Assembly: GCF_002209555.1 (NCBI RefSeq)
Contig: NZ_NJIF01000013.1
Span: forward strand, 84,568-148,567
Source of the DNA: Achromobacter insolitus
GTDB taxonomy: Bacteria > Pseudomonadota > Gammaproteobacteria > Burkholderiales > Burkholderiaceae_B
Direction: 5' to 3'
DNA length: 64,000 nucleotides
Position 1 is the first letter of the stretch; every line of letters starts with the position of its first letter. Positions 47,588 through 57,449 of the stretch are shown piece after piece. Made by a program: the position numbers and the translations under genes. The notes below the pieces were generated by a model, which made no database searches, was not told the DNA's origin, and saw nothing but the letters and a program-made list of their open reading frames with translations.

Positions 47588-49071
47588 GCGCCCATACGCT
47601 GTCCGATCTGCGTGTCGTCAATTCCTTTGCGGACTTGCCCGCAGCCTTCTACACCCGGCTCGAGCCGCAGGCGCTGAATAATCCGCGTCTCTTGCACGGT
47701 AACGCCGAGGCCGCCGGTCTGATCGGCCTGGATCCGTCCGTATTGTCGACTCCCGAGTTTCTGAGCGTGTTCTCCGGCGCTCGGCCTCTGCCCGGAGGGG
47801 ACACATTGGCGGCGGTCTACAGCGGCCACCAGTTCGGGGTCTGGGCGGGCCAGTTGGGCGATGGCCGGGCCCACCTGTTGGGCGAGGTCGAAGGGCCGCA
47901 GGGAAACTGGGAGCTACAGCTCAAAGGCTCCGGGATGACGCCTTATTCGCGCATGGGCGATGGCCGCGCGGTGTTGCGTTCTTCGGTGCGTGAATACCTG
48001 GCCAGCGAGGCGATGCATGGCCTGGGCGTGCCCACGACGCGGGCGCTGGCGCTGGTGGTGTCCGATGATCCAGTCATGCGGGAAACCGTGGAGACGGCGG
48101 CCATCGTGACCCGCATGTCCCCGAGCTTCGTACGTTTCGGTTCTTTCGAACATTGGTCGTCGCGCCGCCAGCCTGATCTGCTCAAGACCTTGGCGGACTA
48201 CGTCATCGACCGCTATTACCCCGAATGCCGGGATGCAGGGACGGGCGAGGCCAATAACGACGTCGCTCCCTATATGAACCTGCTGCGCGCCGTCACGCGG
48301 CGCACCGCGCTATTGATGGCGGACTGGCAGGCCGTTGGCTTCTGCCACGGGGTGATGAATACCGACAATATGTCCATATTGGGATTGACGCTGGATTACG
48401 GCCCCTATGGCTTCATGGACGGTTTCCGCCTGGGGCATGTCTGCAATCATTCGGATTCCGAGGGCCGGTATTCCTGGAACCGTCAGCCGTCCGTAGCGCT
48501 TTGGAACCTGTATCGCCTGGGCGGCAGCCTGCACGCGCTGGTGCAGGACGTGGAGGGGCTGCGAGCCGTTCTGGACGAATTTGAACCGGTTTTTACGCGT
48601 GCCTTCCACGACCGGATGGGCGCCAAACTGGGCTTGGCCGCATGGCGGCCGGCCGACGAAGCGCTGCTGGACGATCTGCTCAAGCTGATGGACGCCAACC
48701 AGGCCGACTTTACGTTGACGTGGCGGCGCATGGCCGATGCCTTGTCGGGCCAGCGCAGCGCATTCGAGGATTTGTTTATCGACCGGCCGGCCGCGGGCGC
48801 GTGGCTGGATCGCCTGGTCGGACGACATGCCCAGGATGGCCGGCCGGCACAGGAGGTGGTTGCAGGCATGAATCGTGTGAACCCGCTTTATGTGCTTCGC
48901 AATCACTTGGCGGAAGAGGCGATTCGCGCGGCCAAATCCGGCGATGCCGGCGAGATCGACACGCTGATGAAGCTGCTGCGCAACCCTTACGAGGCCCAGC
49001 CGGGACATGAGCGATATGCGGGGCTGCCGCCGGATTGGGCGGGCAGCCTGGAGGTCAGCTGCTCGTCGTGA
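47584..49071 (+). CDS. selO: Protein adenylyltransferase SelO (YdiU)
   Basis: SelO is a pseudokinase-fold AMPylator of proteins linked to redox stress. The 495-aa protein has the family core YSGHQFGVWAGQLGDGRAHL, LQLKGSGMTPYSRMGDGRAV and HGVMNTDNMSILGLTLDYGP. The selenocysteine seen in eukaryotic members is not present; the bacterial form ends in ...SLEVSCSS. It is translationally coupled to DUF2069. Confidence 0.94.
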   Translation: MSAHTLSDLRVVNSFADLPAAFYTRLEPQALNNPRLLHGNAEAAGLIGLDPSVLSTPEFLSVFSGARPLPGGDTLAAVYSGHQFGVWAGQLGDGRAHLLGEVEGPQGNWELQLKGSGMTPYSRMGDGRAVLRSSVREYLASEAMHGLGVPTTRALALVVSDDPVMRETVETAAIVTRMSPSFVRFGSFEHWSSRRQPDLLKTLADYVIDRYYPECRDAGTGEANNDVAPYMNLLRAVTRRTALLMADWQAVGFCHGVMNTDNMSILGLTLDYGPYGFMDGFRLGHVCNHSDSEGRYSWNRQPSVALWNLYRLGGSLHALVQDVEGLRAVLDEFEPVFTRAFHDRMGAKLGLAAWRPADEALLDDLLKLMDANQADFTLTWRRMADALSGQRSAFEDLFIDRPAAGAWLDRLVGRHAQDGRPAQEVVAGMNRVNPLYVLRNHLAEEAIRAAKSGDAGEIDTLMKLLRNPYEAQPGHERYAGLPPDWAGSLEVSCSS

Positions 49072-49283
49072 TTCGGCTGCCAGCGGCAAAAACCGAACGC
49101 GGATGAAAGCGATTTTGCTGCGATTTACGAGAAAATAACCGTTTGGACAAGGAATATCGCAGTTTTTTTCATTGCAATCATTCGTTTCCATTGTAAAAGA
49201 CGTAAGATTATCGCCAACGGAATACCCGGGACTCTGCGTCGCGGGGCATTTGTCGATAATCTTCAAAATAAAGCACTCTAAAT

Positions 49284-50003
49284 ATGGCTGGCGCAGATGG
49301 TTTGCTGTGTATCGGTCTGCTTGAGGATGACGCCGACTTCCGGGAGGAGTTGGCGTTAGGCTTGGGTGGCTATGGTTTCCGCGTGGCATTTGCCTGTGAT
49401 AATGCCGCGGCGTTTTATCGCCGGTTGCAGGAGCAGCCCTGCGATATTGTCATTCTTGACGCCCATCTGCCTGGAGAAGACGGTTTCTCCGTGGCGACCC
49501 GTTTGCGCGCGCTCAGTCCGGTTGGCATTGTCATGCTGACGGGTCGTAGTGCGCTGGAAGACCGGGTGCGCGGCCTCGAGGGGGGCGCCGATGTCTATAT
49601 GACCAAGCCGGTGGATCTGCTGGAGCTAAGTTCGGTCATCCGCAGCCTGGCCCGCCGGATGCGTCTGGCCAAGGCGCCGCGCCCCGCGGATTCGGAAACG
49701 CGCGCCTCCGCCGATACTTCGTGGTCCCTGCAGGATGGCGGCTGGATCCTGGTTGCCCCAGACGGCGCTTCGCTGCACCTCAGCGCCCAGGAACGGACTT
49801 TCCTGATTGCCCTCATGGATGCTGCCGGCAGCGCAGTCAGCCGCCAAGTGCTGGCGGAGTTGTTTTTGCCGGACAGCCCGGGCGGCTTCGAATTGCGCCG
49901 CATCGACGTGCTGGTCAGTCGTTTGCGCGCCAAGGCGCAAAGCGCGGGCCTGAAATTGCCCGTGCTGTCGGTGCGCGGTCAGGGTTACGTGTTCGCCGCC
50001 TGA
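49284..50003 (+). CDS. OmpR-type response regulator
   Basis: The 239-aa protein has a receiver domain (GLLEDDADFREELALGL, phospho-acceptor Asp59 in VILDAHLPG, MLTGR, MTKPVDLLEL) and a winged-helix output domain (LSAQERTFLIALMDAAGSAV, RIDVLVSRLRAK). It converges with the histidine kinase gene whose stop lies 16 bp beyond. The pair probably forms a two-component system. Confidence 0.9.
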   Translation: MAGADGLLCIGLLEDDADFREELALGLGGYGFRVAFACDNAAAFYRRLQEQPCDIVILDAHLPGEDGFSVATRLRALSPVGIVMLTGRSALEDRVRGLEGGADVYMTKPVDLLELSSVIRSLARRMRLAKAPRPADSETRASADTSWSLQDGGWILVAPDGASLHLSAQERTFLIALMDAAGSAVSRQVLAELFLPDSPGGFELRRIDVLVSRLRAKAQSAGLKLPVLSVRGQGYVFAA

Positions 50004-50018
50004 ATCTCGTGATGGCGG

Positions 50019-51581
50019 TCAAGCCGCCGGCGCGCTGGACGGCAAGGTCACGACGAAGCGCGTGCCGACGCCGACCTCGCTTTCCATGGTCAGCGAGCCG
50101 CCCTGGTTCTGGCAGATGCGCCGGGCCAGGTACAGGCCGATGCCCATGCCTTGCGTTTCCCGATGCGCCGAGCGCCGGAAATGCGGTTCGAAAATCTTGG
50201 CCTGCTCCTCCGTGCCTATCCCCGGGCCGCGGTCGATGACAGCTACCCAAGCCATGGGAATGGCCCCGACCCGCGTATGGCCGGTTTCTATGCGGACAGG
50301 TTCGTTGGCCGGCGAATACTTGATGGCATTGTGGATCAGGTTGCGCACGACCACGCTGGTCAGGGGGCGATCGCAGTAGACGGGCAGGGAGTCCCCGGCC
50401 TGCAACATCAGCGCGTGCGCGGTATCCGGTTGCATCGCGGTGACGACATCGCGCACGAGATCCGCCATGTCGGTCTGTTCGCCACGAGGCGTCCACGCCT
50501 GTTCACCCAGCCGGTCCTGGTTCAACAATTGGTCCATGAGTTCGGTCATGCGGGCGACCGAGCGATGGATGCGCGCGAGGCGGTTGTCCACGGCTTCGCC
50601 GCTTTCGGCAAGAATCATGTCGAGGGACTGGGCTGCCGCGCTGACCGTGGCCAGCGGCGCGCGCAGTTCGTGCGAGATCAGCGCGTTCATTTGGCGCTGC
50701 GTGTCGAGCGCGCCCGCCAGTTCGGCCAGCCTGAGTTCTCCCTGTGCGAGGTGCTCCGCGTCGCTATGCTCATGGCCCGCGCGCTTCGAGCCCTTCTGCG
50801 CATGGGCTTGTTGGCCGATCGCCAGCAAGAGCAGGGCGCTTGCCACCAGCAGCAGCCGGGCCAGTTCGGCGAGCGTGCCCGCGGCCGCGCCGCCGCCCAT
50901 CAGCCAGGCATCGTGGCCCAGCAGCCAGGTGGAAACGATGTACGCACAGGCCAAGGCCAGCGAGGAGGCGCGCGCGGGTGTCTTGCCTGCGGCGCGGACC
51001 AGAAACCAGACAGCCAGTGGCAGGCTCGCGATGGCGCACGCGCCGGCAATGACGGTGGACACAATGCCGTTGCCGGGGTCGTAGGCGATGATCAGCGCCA
51101 GCACCGCCGCTATCGTCAGCGCCACGCTGGACCAGCGGGTGGCTGTTGCCAGTTTGGTCGCGGACGCGGCCGAGAGCATGGGCGTGGTCAGGGCCAGCAA
51201 GGCCGCATAGGAGCCGGCTTGCAACGCCGCCGGCGGCAGCAGTGCAGGCATGGAGCGGAATACGCCTTCCAGCAGCATGAAGGCCAGTCCGGCGCCGTAG
51301 ATGGCATTGCGGGTGGCTGCCCAGGCAACGGCACAGGCGGTGCCGCAGGCTATGGCGACACCGGCCGTCAAGCCCAGGTGCAAGTCTTCGTATGAGACGT
51401 CCAGGTTGTAGGCCAAGGCCGCATTGGAGCCGAGCAGGGCGCACAGCAAGGCTCCCAGGCGGGGCAACATGGCTGGCCGCGCCGCGGGCGCGTCATCGGC
51501 GCGGCGCGGGCGCAAAGGCCTGCGGATGCGAAGAAGCCAACAGATGCGAAGCAGCATGCCTTCCGTCAACTGGAAACCCAT
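50019..51581 (-). CDS. Sensor histidine kinase with multispan N-terminus
   Basis: The N-terminal half holds about seven hydrophobic segments (residues 35-235), followed by a HisKA H-box (LISHELRAPLATVSAAAQSL), an N-box (VVVRNLIHNAIKYSP) and G-boxes (VIDRGPGIG, GMGIGLYLARRI). It is an integral-membrane sensor kinase. Its start overlaps the 3' end of the upstream LapD-like gene by 16 bp; ATG 51557, with GGAAGG just before it, is an alternative start. The output partner is likely the convergent regulator at 49284. Confidence 0.9.
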   Translation of the reverse strand: MGFQLTEGMLLRICWLLRIRRPLRPRRADDAPAARPAMLPRLGALLCALLGSNAALAYNLDVSYEDLHLGLTAGVAIACGTACAVAWAATRNAIYGAGLAFMLLEGVFRSMPALLPPAALQAGSYAALLALTTPMLSAASATKLATATRWSSVALTIAAVLALIIAYDPGNGIVSTVIAGACAIASLPLAVWFLVRAAGKTPARASSLALACAYIVSTWLLGHDAWLMGGGAAAGTLAELARLLLVASALLLLAIGQQAHAQKGSKRAGHEHSDAEHLAQGELRLAELAGALDTQRQMNALISHELRAPLATVSAAAQSLDMILAESGEAVDNRLARIHRSVARMTELMDQLLNQDRLGEQAWTPRGEQTDMADLVRDVVTAMQPDTAHALMLQAGDSLPVYCDRPLTSVVVRNLIHNAIKYSPANEPVRIETGHTRVGAIPMAWVAVIDRGPGIGTEEQAKIFEPHFRRSAHRETQGMGIGLYLARRICQNQGGSLTMESEVGVGTRFVVTLPSSAPAA

Positions 51582-53539
51582 GGATGATCAGGAACGAGGT
51601 CTTGCGTCTGGGCGGAGTTTACGACAGGCCCGCGCATGGCGTGGACACCGATGCCCGCCAGCACGTTCTGCGTGGCGATGTCGGGCACGTCTTCCGCATA
51701 GACGGCGATGCCAAGCGCCGCGGCGGTTGCGACGACCGTCGCCGCAAGATGTTGGCTACCCGGGCTGTGGAGCAGGCCGGTGATGAAGCCGCCGCACAGT
51801 TTGAGGTAGGACAGGGGAAACTCGTGCAGATGCTCGATGGCCCCGAACTGGTACGACAGCCGGCTCACGCCGACCCTGGCGCCGGCGGCCACGACAATGT
51901 CGCACAGCTGCCGCAGCTCCGTTCCTTGCACGGCCAGCGCGGCCGCGTCGACTTCCACGATCAGGCGGGCGCTCAGGGCTGGGCGGTCCGCCAGCATGCG
52001 TTGCAGCCGCGATTGGAACGATGGCTGGGTGATGGAGGGGAGCGAGATCGGCACTGCCAGCGCGCCAGGACGCGCGAACAGCCAGTCCAGCCCCAGGCGA
52101 ATGGCCTGTATGTCGCATTCGGTGGAGAGGCCGAGCCGCACGGCTGCAGGCATGAAGATGGAGGCCGGCACGGGGTCGGCGCCCGTGGTGTCGTGCAGGG
52201 TAAGGCTGGCCTCCTGGTGCAACAGCGCGCCGGACATGTCATGCAGGGGCTGCACGGACAAGGAGAACCTGTGTTGTTCCAGCGCGGTGACCAGGGCGTC
52301 GTGCCAGCTGTACTCCCCGATGTGGGTGCTGTCGGGCGCGCGGCTGGCTTGGGCGATCTGATCGTCGTCGGCGCTCTCGGCGCACATCAGGGCGTGGTCC
52401 AGTCGCGCCAGCGTGTCGCTCATGCTGTCGCCTGGCGCGTAGGCGGCGAGCGCCAGTGCCCAGCGGCAGGACTCGTGCTTGTCCATGGGCACGCGCAAGG
52501 AGCGCAGTTCGCGCCGGACCCGCTCGGCCAGCAGGCTGGCCTGCGGGGCCGAGGTGCGAGGCAAGAGCAGCGCAAAGTCGGAACCGCTGATGCGCGCGAG
52601 TATGGCCGCAGGGCCGCCAAATTCGGCGACCAGCTTGCGCAGGCGGTCGGAGGACGAACGCAGCCACTGGTCCGTGAAGGCCCGCGAGAGATGCCGATTG
52701 ATCTGCGCCAGGTCGCGTTGGCGGAACATCAGCAGGTGGCCGCCGGCTTCCGGGTCTTTGTCCGCCAGAGCCGACCTGAACTGGTCGATGAAATACTTGC
52801 GGTTGTGCAGGCGGGTAATGGGATCCCGGTAGATCTCGCTTTGCAGAGATTCGATCCGGGCATTCTGTTCCTGGACGGTAGCGGCAACCATGCGCTGTGC
52901 GTCGACCAGCGCCTGATCAACGCCTGCCAGTTCGCACCCTCCGCTCAGCGCATTGCGGTTTCCCGGGGCCAGCGCGCGCACGCGTTCGCAGATATCGCGC
53001 GAGGTGCGAGCTTCCATTCGTCGCGCCAGGTTCACCGAAAACAGGACCCACAACAGCCCCGCAGCCAGTACCAGCCCCAAGACCCGCACGCCGCCTTGCC
53101 ACAGCGTATTGCGAGCTGCGCGTGAATCGGCCTGTACCGTGACGGTGCCACGCAGGGTGCCGTCCGGGCTTGCATATGAAAGCGAAACGGCGGGCGCTTC
53201 CATGCTCAGCCAGACATCGCGCCAATCGTGTTCCCGGGACTGGGAATCGGTCGGCGGCGTTTGCCGTTCGATGATGGAGGAGCTGTGGTCGTCCGTGATG
53301 CGCACCAGCGCGTAACCGCCTCGCGCGAACATTTGATCTGCCAGCGCCATCCGCTCTCCAGGGCCGCCCGCGGCATGCGACAAGGCCCAGGCCAGCGCGT
53401 TGGCGCCGTCAGTGCTTTGCTGTGCCAGTTGCGCGCTGAGATAGCGGTGCGCAGCCAACATCCCCACCGCCTGCGCGCCGAGCAGAACGAGGCCGATCAG
53501 GATGGTGGTGAAGACGAGTAGCCGGCGGAATGTGGACAT
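51566..53539 (-). CDS. LapD-like c-di-GMP receptor, second copy
   Basis: The 657-aa protein has an N-terminal membrane helix, a periplasmic LapD/MoxY-type domain (SSIIERQTPPTDSQ), a second membrane helix, then degenerate GGDEF (ISGSDFALLLP) and degenerate EAL (HQEASLTL) domains. The layout and the C-terminus (VYAEDVPD, MRGPVV) match the lapD at 57450, so it should be a c-di-GMP sensor without catalysis. The GGDEF and EAL signatures lack catalytic residues. It is 5' to and overlaps a histidine kinase. ATG 53539 is chosen at MSTFRRLL. Confidence 0.85.
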   Translation of the reverse strand: MSTFRRLLVFTTILIGLVLLGAQAVGMLAAHRYLSAQLAQQSTDGANALAWALSHAAGGPGERMALADQMFARGGYALVRITDDHSSSIIERQTPPTDSQSREHDWRDVWLSMEAPAVSLSYASPDGTLRGTVTVQADSRAARNTLWQGGVRVLGLVLAAGLLWVLFSVNLARRMEARTSRDICERVRALAPGNRNALSGGCELAGVDQALVDAQRMVAATVQEQNARIESLQSEIYRDPITRLHNRKYFIDQFRSALADKDPEAGGHLLMFRQRDLAQINRHLSRAFTDQWLRSSSDRLRKLVAEFGGPAAILARISGSDFALLLPRTSAPQASLLAERVRRELRSLRVPMDKHESCRWALALAAYAPGDSMSDTLARLDHALMCAESADDDQIAQASRAPDSTHIGEYSWHDALVTALEQHRFSLSVQPLHDMSGALLHQEASLTLHDTTGADPVPASIFMPAAVRLGLSTECDIQAIRLGLDWLFARPGALAVPISLPSITQPSFQSRLQRMLADRPALSARLIVEVDAAALAVQGTELRQLCDIVVAAGARVGVSRLSYQFGAIEHLHEFPLSYLKLCGGFITGLLHSPGSQHLAATVVATAAALGIAVYAEDVPDIATQNVLAGIGVHAMRGPVVNSAQTQDLVPDHPWVSS

Positions 53540-53659
53540 GTATGTGGAGGTTCCCTTCCTGGCCGCTGAGCGGCCTGAACTGAGGACTGCCAGGTGTCCG
53601 GTTGGAACGGCGTCGGATCGTGACCGGCGCAATAAAAGCCTGGGTACGAAGGGTGACAC

Positions 53660-53990
53660 GAGCCACTAATACATCAGTGGCACAGCAATTCTACATGTCA
53701 CAGAAGGTACCGAATATTACTAAATTCGTGCCAGGAGGGGACAAGCTGTGCAATTATTTCGATGCTGTCGGTTTTTGAATGACAACTATCGAGACACGGT
53801 GTATTAATTTTTCGGGTGCGGCTGTCGTAGTAGTAGGGCGAGCATGGCGCAATAGGGGCCGGCCCAAGCCTTACATGGTCCGTCCGAACCCTCCGTGAAC
53901 AACCAGAGAAACCGTAGGAATACAGGGAAAAGAGGTGCGTTGCCTCTGAAGTGTGTGGCGTTTTTGCGAAAATAATGCATATTTTAAAAA
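53660..53990. other. AT-rich divergent promoter region
   Basis: Between the LapD-like gene (minus) and the EAL gene (plus). It is visibly AT-rich near 53970-53995 and contains no gene. It should hold both promoters. Confidence 0.5.
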
Positions 53991-54053
53991 ATGTTACAGC
54001 CCTTGGGTTCCATTCCGAACCGCAACGCCAGGGGCTTATGGATAGGGGGCTCC

Positions 54054-55436
54054 GTGCGTGAGAGTTACCTGCTCGCACTGTGCCTGACGCTTGCGGGCGC
54101 ACTTGTGGCGATGTGCTTGGTCTTCGTGCGCAGGGAACGTCGGTTGCGTCAACGCCTGACGCGCGATGAATTGACCGGTGCCCTGAGCCAGCAGGAACTG
54201 CACCGGCGCGCGCGCGCCTGGCTGAACAATGCCGAAGGCCGAACGGCCCGCGGCGCTTTCTTCCTGGTGAGCTTCGAGCAATATGCCGAGATCAGCGCCA
54301 TGTTGCGCGCGGGCGAAGACCAGCACCTGCTGCTGCAGGTGTCCGACCGCCTGCGCCTGATCTGCCGCTCCATGGGCGGCATGGTGGCACGCACGGGGGC
54401 GGATGCGTTCACCGTCTGCGCGCCCGACGTGGATGAAGCGGGCGCGGCCCAAGTGTCCGCCAAGCTGCTGGAAGCATTGAGCGTGCCCTATGAACTGGGC
54501 GGGCGCCCGCTGATGGCGATGTTCCGGGTTGGGGCGGCCTTGTACCCCGAGCACGGCCGCAGCGTGGAAGAATTGCAGCGTTGCGTGCAGGTGGCCCTAT
54601 TGCCGCTGAAGGAACGTGGCGGGCCGGGCTGGAATCTGTTCGACTTCAGGATGCTGGCACGCCAGCGCGACCAGCAAGGGCTGGAAAACGACCTTCGGCT
54701 GGCGCTGACGACGCCGGCCATGGAGCAGTTCGAACTGTATTACCAGCCGGTCTGTGACAGCGGCACCGGCATGGTGCAGGGGTGCGAAGCGCTGCTGCGT
54801 TGGCATCATCCCGTGCTTGGCAGCGTCTCGCCCGCCGTGACAATCGAATTGGCCGAACGCAGCGGGCTGATCGTGCCGCTTGGCGCCTGGATCCTCGAAA
54901 AGGCCTGCATGCAGGCGGCGCTCTGGCCGGCAAGCTGGCGTGTGCACGTGAACCTGTCGGTCAAGCAGATGAACGAGGACGGTCTTGTCGAACTCGTGTC
55001 GAATGCGCTGGCAGCCGCGCGCCTGGCGCCTCGTAAGCTGGTGCTGGAAATCACGGAATCCCTCTTTATCCTGCACTACGAACGGCACGTGAAAATCCTG
55101 AACACGCTGCGGGCGATGGGCATAGGCGTGGCGCTGGATGACTTCGGCTGCGGTTATTCCAGCCTGAACCACTTGCGCCGTCTGCCCATCGATTGGGTCA
55201 AGATCGACCGCAGCTTCATTTCCGCGCTGGAGTCCGACGCAGGCAGCCGCGAAGTCGTCTCGGCCTTGTTCGGGCTGTGCCAGGCGATGCACCTGCCGGT
55301 GGTTGCGGAGGGTGTCGAAACCGAGGGGCAGCGCGAGATCCTCAAGTCCCTGGGTTGCCGGGTGATGCAGGGTTTCCTGTTGGGGCGCCCGGCGCCGGCA
55401 TCGGAAATCCAGGCTTTGGCCTCGGCGGTGTCATAA
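54054..55436 (+). CDS. GGDEF/EAL protein, probable c-di-GMP phosphodiesterase
   Basis: The 460-aa product (GTG 54054, AGGGGG 5 bp before; an in-frame ATG at 53991 would add 21 residues) has an N-terminal membrane helix, a degenerate GGDEF domain (TGADAF in place of GGDEF) and an EAL domain. The catalytic set looks intact: CEALLRW, VNLSVKQ, LEITESL, LDDFGCGYSS, VKIDRSF, VAEGVET, MQGFLLG. It should hydrolyse c-di-GMP. It is divergent from the second LapD-like gene and lies upstream of aroC. Confidence 0.9.
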   Translation: MRESYLLALCLTLAGALVAMCLVFVRRERRLRQRLTRDELTGALSQQELHRRARAWLNNAEGRTARGAFFLVSFEQYAEISAMLRAGEDQHLLLQVSDRLRLICRSMGGMVARTGADAFTVCAPDVDEAGAAQVSAKLLEALSVPYELGGRPLMAMFRVGAALYPEHGRSVEELQRCVQVALLPLKERGGPGWNLFDFRMLARQRDQQGLENDLRLALTTPAMEQFELYYQPVCDSGTGMVQGCEALLRWHHPVLGSVSPAVTIELAERSGLIVPLGAWILEKACMQAALWPASWRVHVNLSVKQMNEDGLVELVSNALAAARLAPRKLVLEITESLFILHYERHVKILNTLRAMGIGVALDDFGCGYSSLNHLRRLPIDWVKIDRSFISALESDAGSREVVSALFGLCQAMHLPVVAEGVETEGQREILKSLGCRVMQGFLLGRPAPASEIQALASAVS

Positions 55437-55472
55437 TCGGGGTTGCTTGCAAATCCGACCTGTTGACTCCCT

Positions 55473-56543
55473 ATGCCCGGCAATACCCTAGGTACCCTCT
55501 TTACCGTTACCAATTTCGGCGAATCCCACGGGCCGGCCATCGGTTGTGTCGTGGACGGCTGTCCTCCGGGGCTGTCGCTGGACGCTTCCGACATCCAGCT
55601 TGAACTGGACCGCCGGCGTCCTGGCACCTCCCGCCACGTCACGCAGCGCCAAGAAGCGGACCAGGTCGAAATCCTGTCGGGCGTATTCGAGGGCGTGACC
55701 ACGGGTACGCCGATCGGCCTGCTCATCCGCAACACGGATGCGCGTAGCAAGGACTATTCCAACATTGCCGATACGTTCCGTCCGGGTCATGCCGATTACG
55801 CCTATTGGCGCAAATTCGGCGTGCGCGATCCGCGCGGGGGCGGCCGGTCGTCGGCGCGCCTGACCGCGCCCACTGTCGCCGCGGGCGCCATCGCCAAGAA
55901 ATGGTTGGCAGAGCAGTACGGCGTCAAAGTGCGCGGCTACATGAGCCAGCTTGGTCCTATCCCCATTCCCTTCGTGACCTGGGACGACGTCCCCAATAAT
56001 CCGTTCTACGCGCCCAACGCCGGGATCGTGCCGGAGCTGGAAGCCTACATGGACCAGTTGCGCAGGGATGGCGACTCCGTCGGCGCCCGGATCGAAGTCA
56101 TCGCCGAGAACCTGCCTGCTGGCTGGGGCGAGCCGATCTACGATCGTCTGGATGCGGACATCGCGCATGTGATGATGGGTCTGAACGCCGTGAAGGGCGT
56201 GTCGATCGGCGCGGGTTTCGACAGCGTTGCGCAACGCGGCTCGGAGCACGGCGATGAGCTTACGCCGGACGGCTTCCTGACCAACAACGCGGGCGGGGTG
56301 CTCGGCGGCATTTCCACCGGGCAGCCCGTGACGGTGTCGCTCGCCATCAAACCGACTTCCAGCATTCGCGTCGAACGTCGTTCCGTGAACCGCGCCAACG
56401 ACCCCGTTATGGTGCAGACGCTGGGCCGCCACGATCCTTGCGTCGGCATCCGCGCCACGCCCATCGCCGAAGCGATGCTCGCGCTGGTCTTGATCGACCA
56501 TGCCCTGCGCCATCGCGGCCAGTGCGGTGATCCGGTAGTCTGA
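55473..56543 (+). CDS. aroC: Chorismate synthase
   Basis: AroC converts EPSP to chorismate using reduced FMN. The 356-aa protein has [33 protein letters not shown] and the signature [12 protein letters not shown]. It is 36 bp after the EAL gene. Confidence 0.97.
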   Translation: MPGNTLGTLFTVTNFGESHGPAIGCVVDGCPPGLSLDASDIQLELDRRRPGTSRHVTQRQEADQVEILSGVFEGVTTGTPIGLLIRNTDARSKDYSNIADTFRPGHADYAYWRKFGVRDPRGGGRSSARLTAPTVAAGAIAKKWLAEQYGVKVRGYMSQLGPIPIPFVTWDDVPNNPFYAPNAGIVPELEAYMDQLRRDGDSVGARIEVIAENLPAGWGEPIYDRLDADIAHVMMGLNAVKGVSIGAGFDSVAQRGSEHGDELTPDGFLTNNAGGVLGGISTGQPVTVSLAIKPTSSIRVERRSVNRANDPVMVQTLGRHDPCVGIRATPIAEAMLALVLIDHALRHRGQCGDPVV

Positions 56544-56580
56544 TACGCTGTCGTTCTTCTAAATCGACTGGGGGCACGCC

Positions 56581-57420
56581 ATGAAACGGAAACGTCATTT
56601 GCTGCGCAATGCGGGCGCTGCGCTCGCGCTGGCGGCCCTGGCTGGCTGCACGGGCATGAATACCACGCAGTCCGGCGCCATAGGCGTCAATCGGACCCAG
56701 TACATGTCCAGCATGGTGCCTTCGCAGGCGTTGGAGCAGGAAGCGACCCAGCAGTACGCGGACATCCTGAAGCAGGCGCAAGCCAAGGGGCTGTTGGACC
56801 GCGACCCCCAGCAGGTGGCGCGCGTTCGCGCGATTTCCCAGCGGTTGATCGCGCAGGCCGGTGTGTTCCGGCCGGACGCCGCCAGCTGGAAATGGGAAGT
56901 GCACGTGCTGTCCAGTAACGAAATCAACGCCTGGTGCATGCCGGGTGGCAAGATCGCCGTCTATACGGGCCTGCTCTCCAAGATCAAGCCCACGGACGAC
57001 GAGCTGGCGGCGGTGCTGGGGCACGAGATCTCGCACGCCTTGCGTGAGCATGCGCGCGAACGCGTATCCCAGCAGATGGCCACCAATCTGGGGTTGTCGG
57101 TCCTCGCGATCGCTACGGGGTCTTCCGCAGCTTCCGATCTGGGCGAACAGTTCACCAGCGTGATGTTCACGCTGCCCAATAGCCGCACGCACGAAACGGA
57201 AGCCGACCGCATGGGCGTGGAGCTGGCGGCCAGGGCCGGCTATGATCCGCGCGCCGCCGTGACGCTGTGGCAGAAGATGGGCGCTGCCGACCAGGGCAGC
57301 GCGCCGCCCGAAATCCTGTCGACCCACCCGTCGGCCGCATCACGCATCAGCGATCTGCAGGCCGCTGCGCAGCAAGTGCTGCCGCTGTACGAACAGTCCA
57401 AGGGTAAAGCCGCTCGCTGA
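56581..57420 (+). CDS. M48 family metallopeptidase, lipoprotein
   Basis: The 279-aa protein has a lipoprotein signal (LALAALAGC) and a zinc-protease core: HEISHALREH (HExxH, near residue 148) and ETEADRMG with the third Glu ligand. This fits LoiP/BepA-type periplasmic quality-control proteases, without the TPR domain of BepA. Confidence 0.9.
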   Translation: MKRKRHLLRNAGAALALAALAGCTGMNTTQSGAIGVNRTQYMSSMVPSQALEQEATQQYADILKQAQAKGLLDRDPQQVARVRAISQRLIAQAGVFRPDAASWKWEVHVLSSNEINAWCMPGGKIAVYTGLLSKIKPTDDELAAVLGHEISHALREHARERVSQQMATNLGLSVLAIATGSSAASDLGEQFTSVMFTLPNSRTHETEADRMGVELAARAGYDPRAAVTLWQKMGAADQGSAPPEILSTHPSAASRISDLQAAAQQVLPLYEQSKGKAAR

Positions 57421-57449
57421 GGCCGCTTTGGCGGCCCCAGCGGCCCGGT

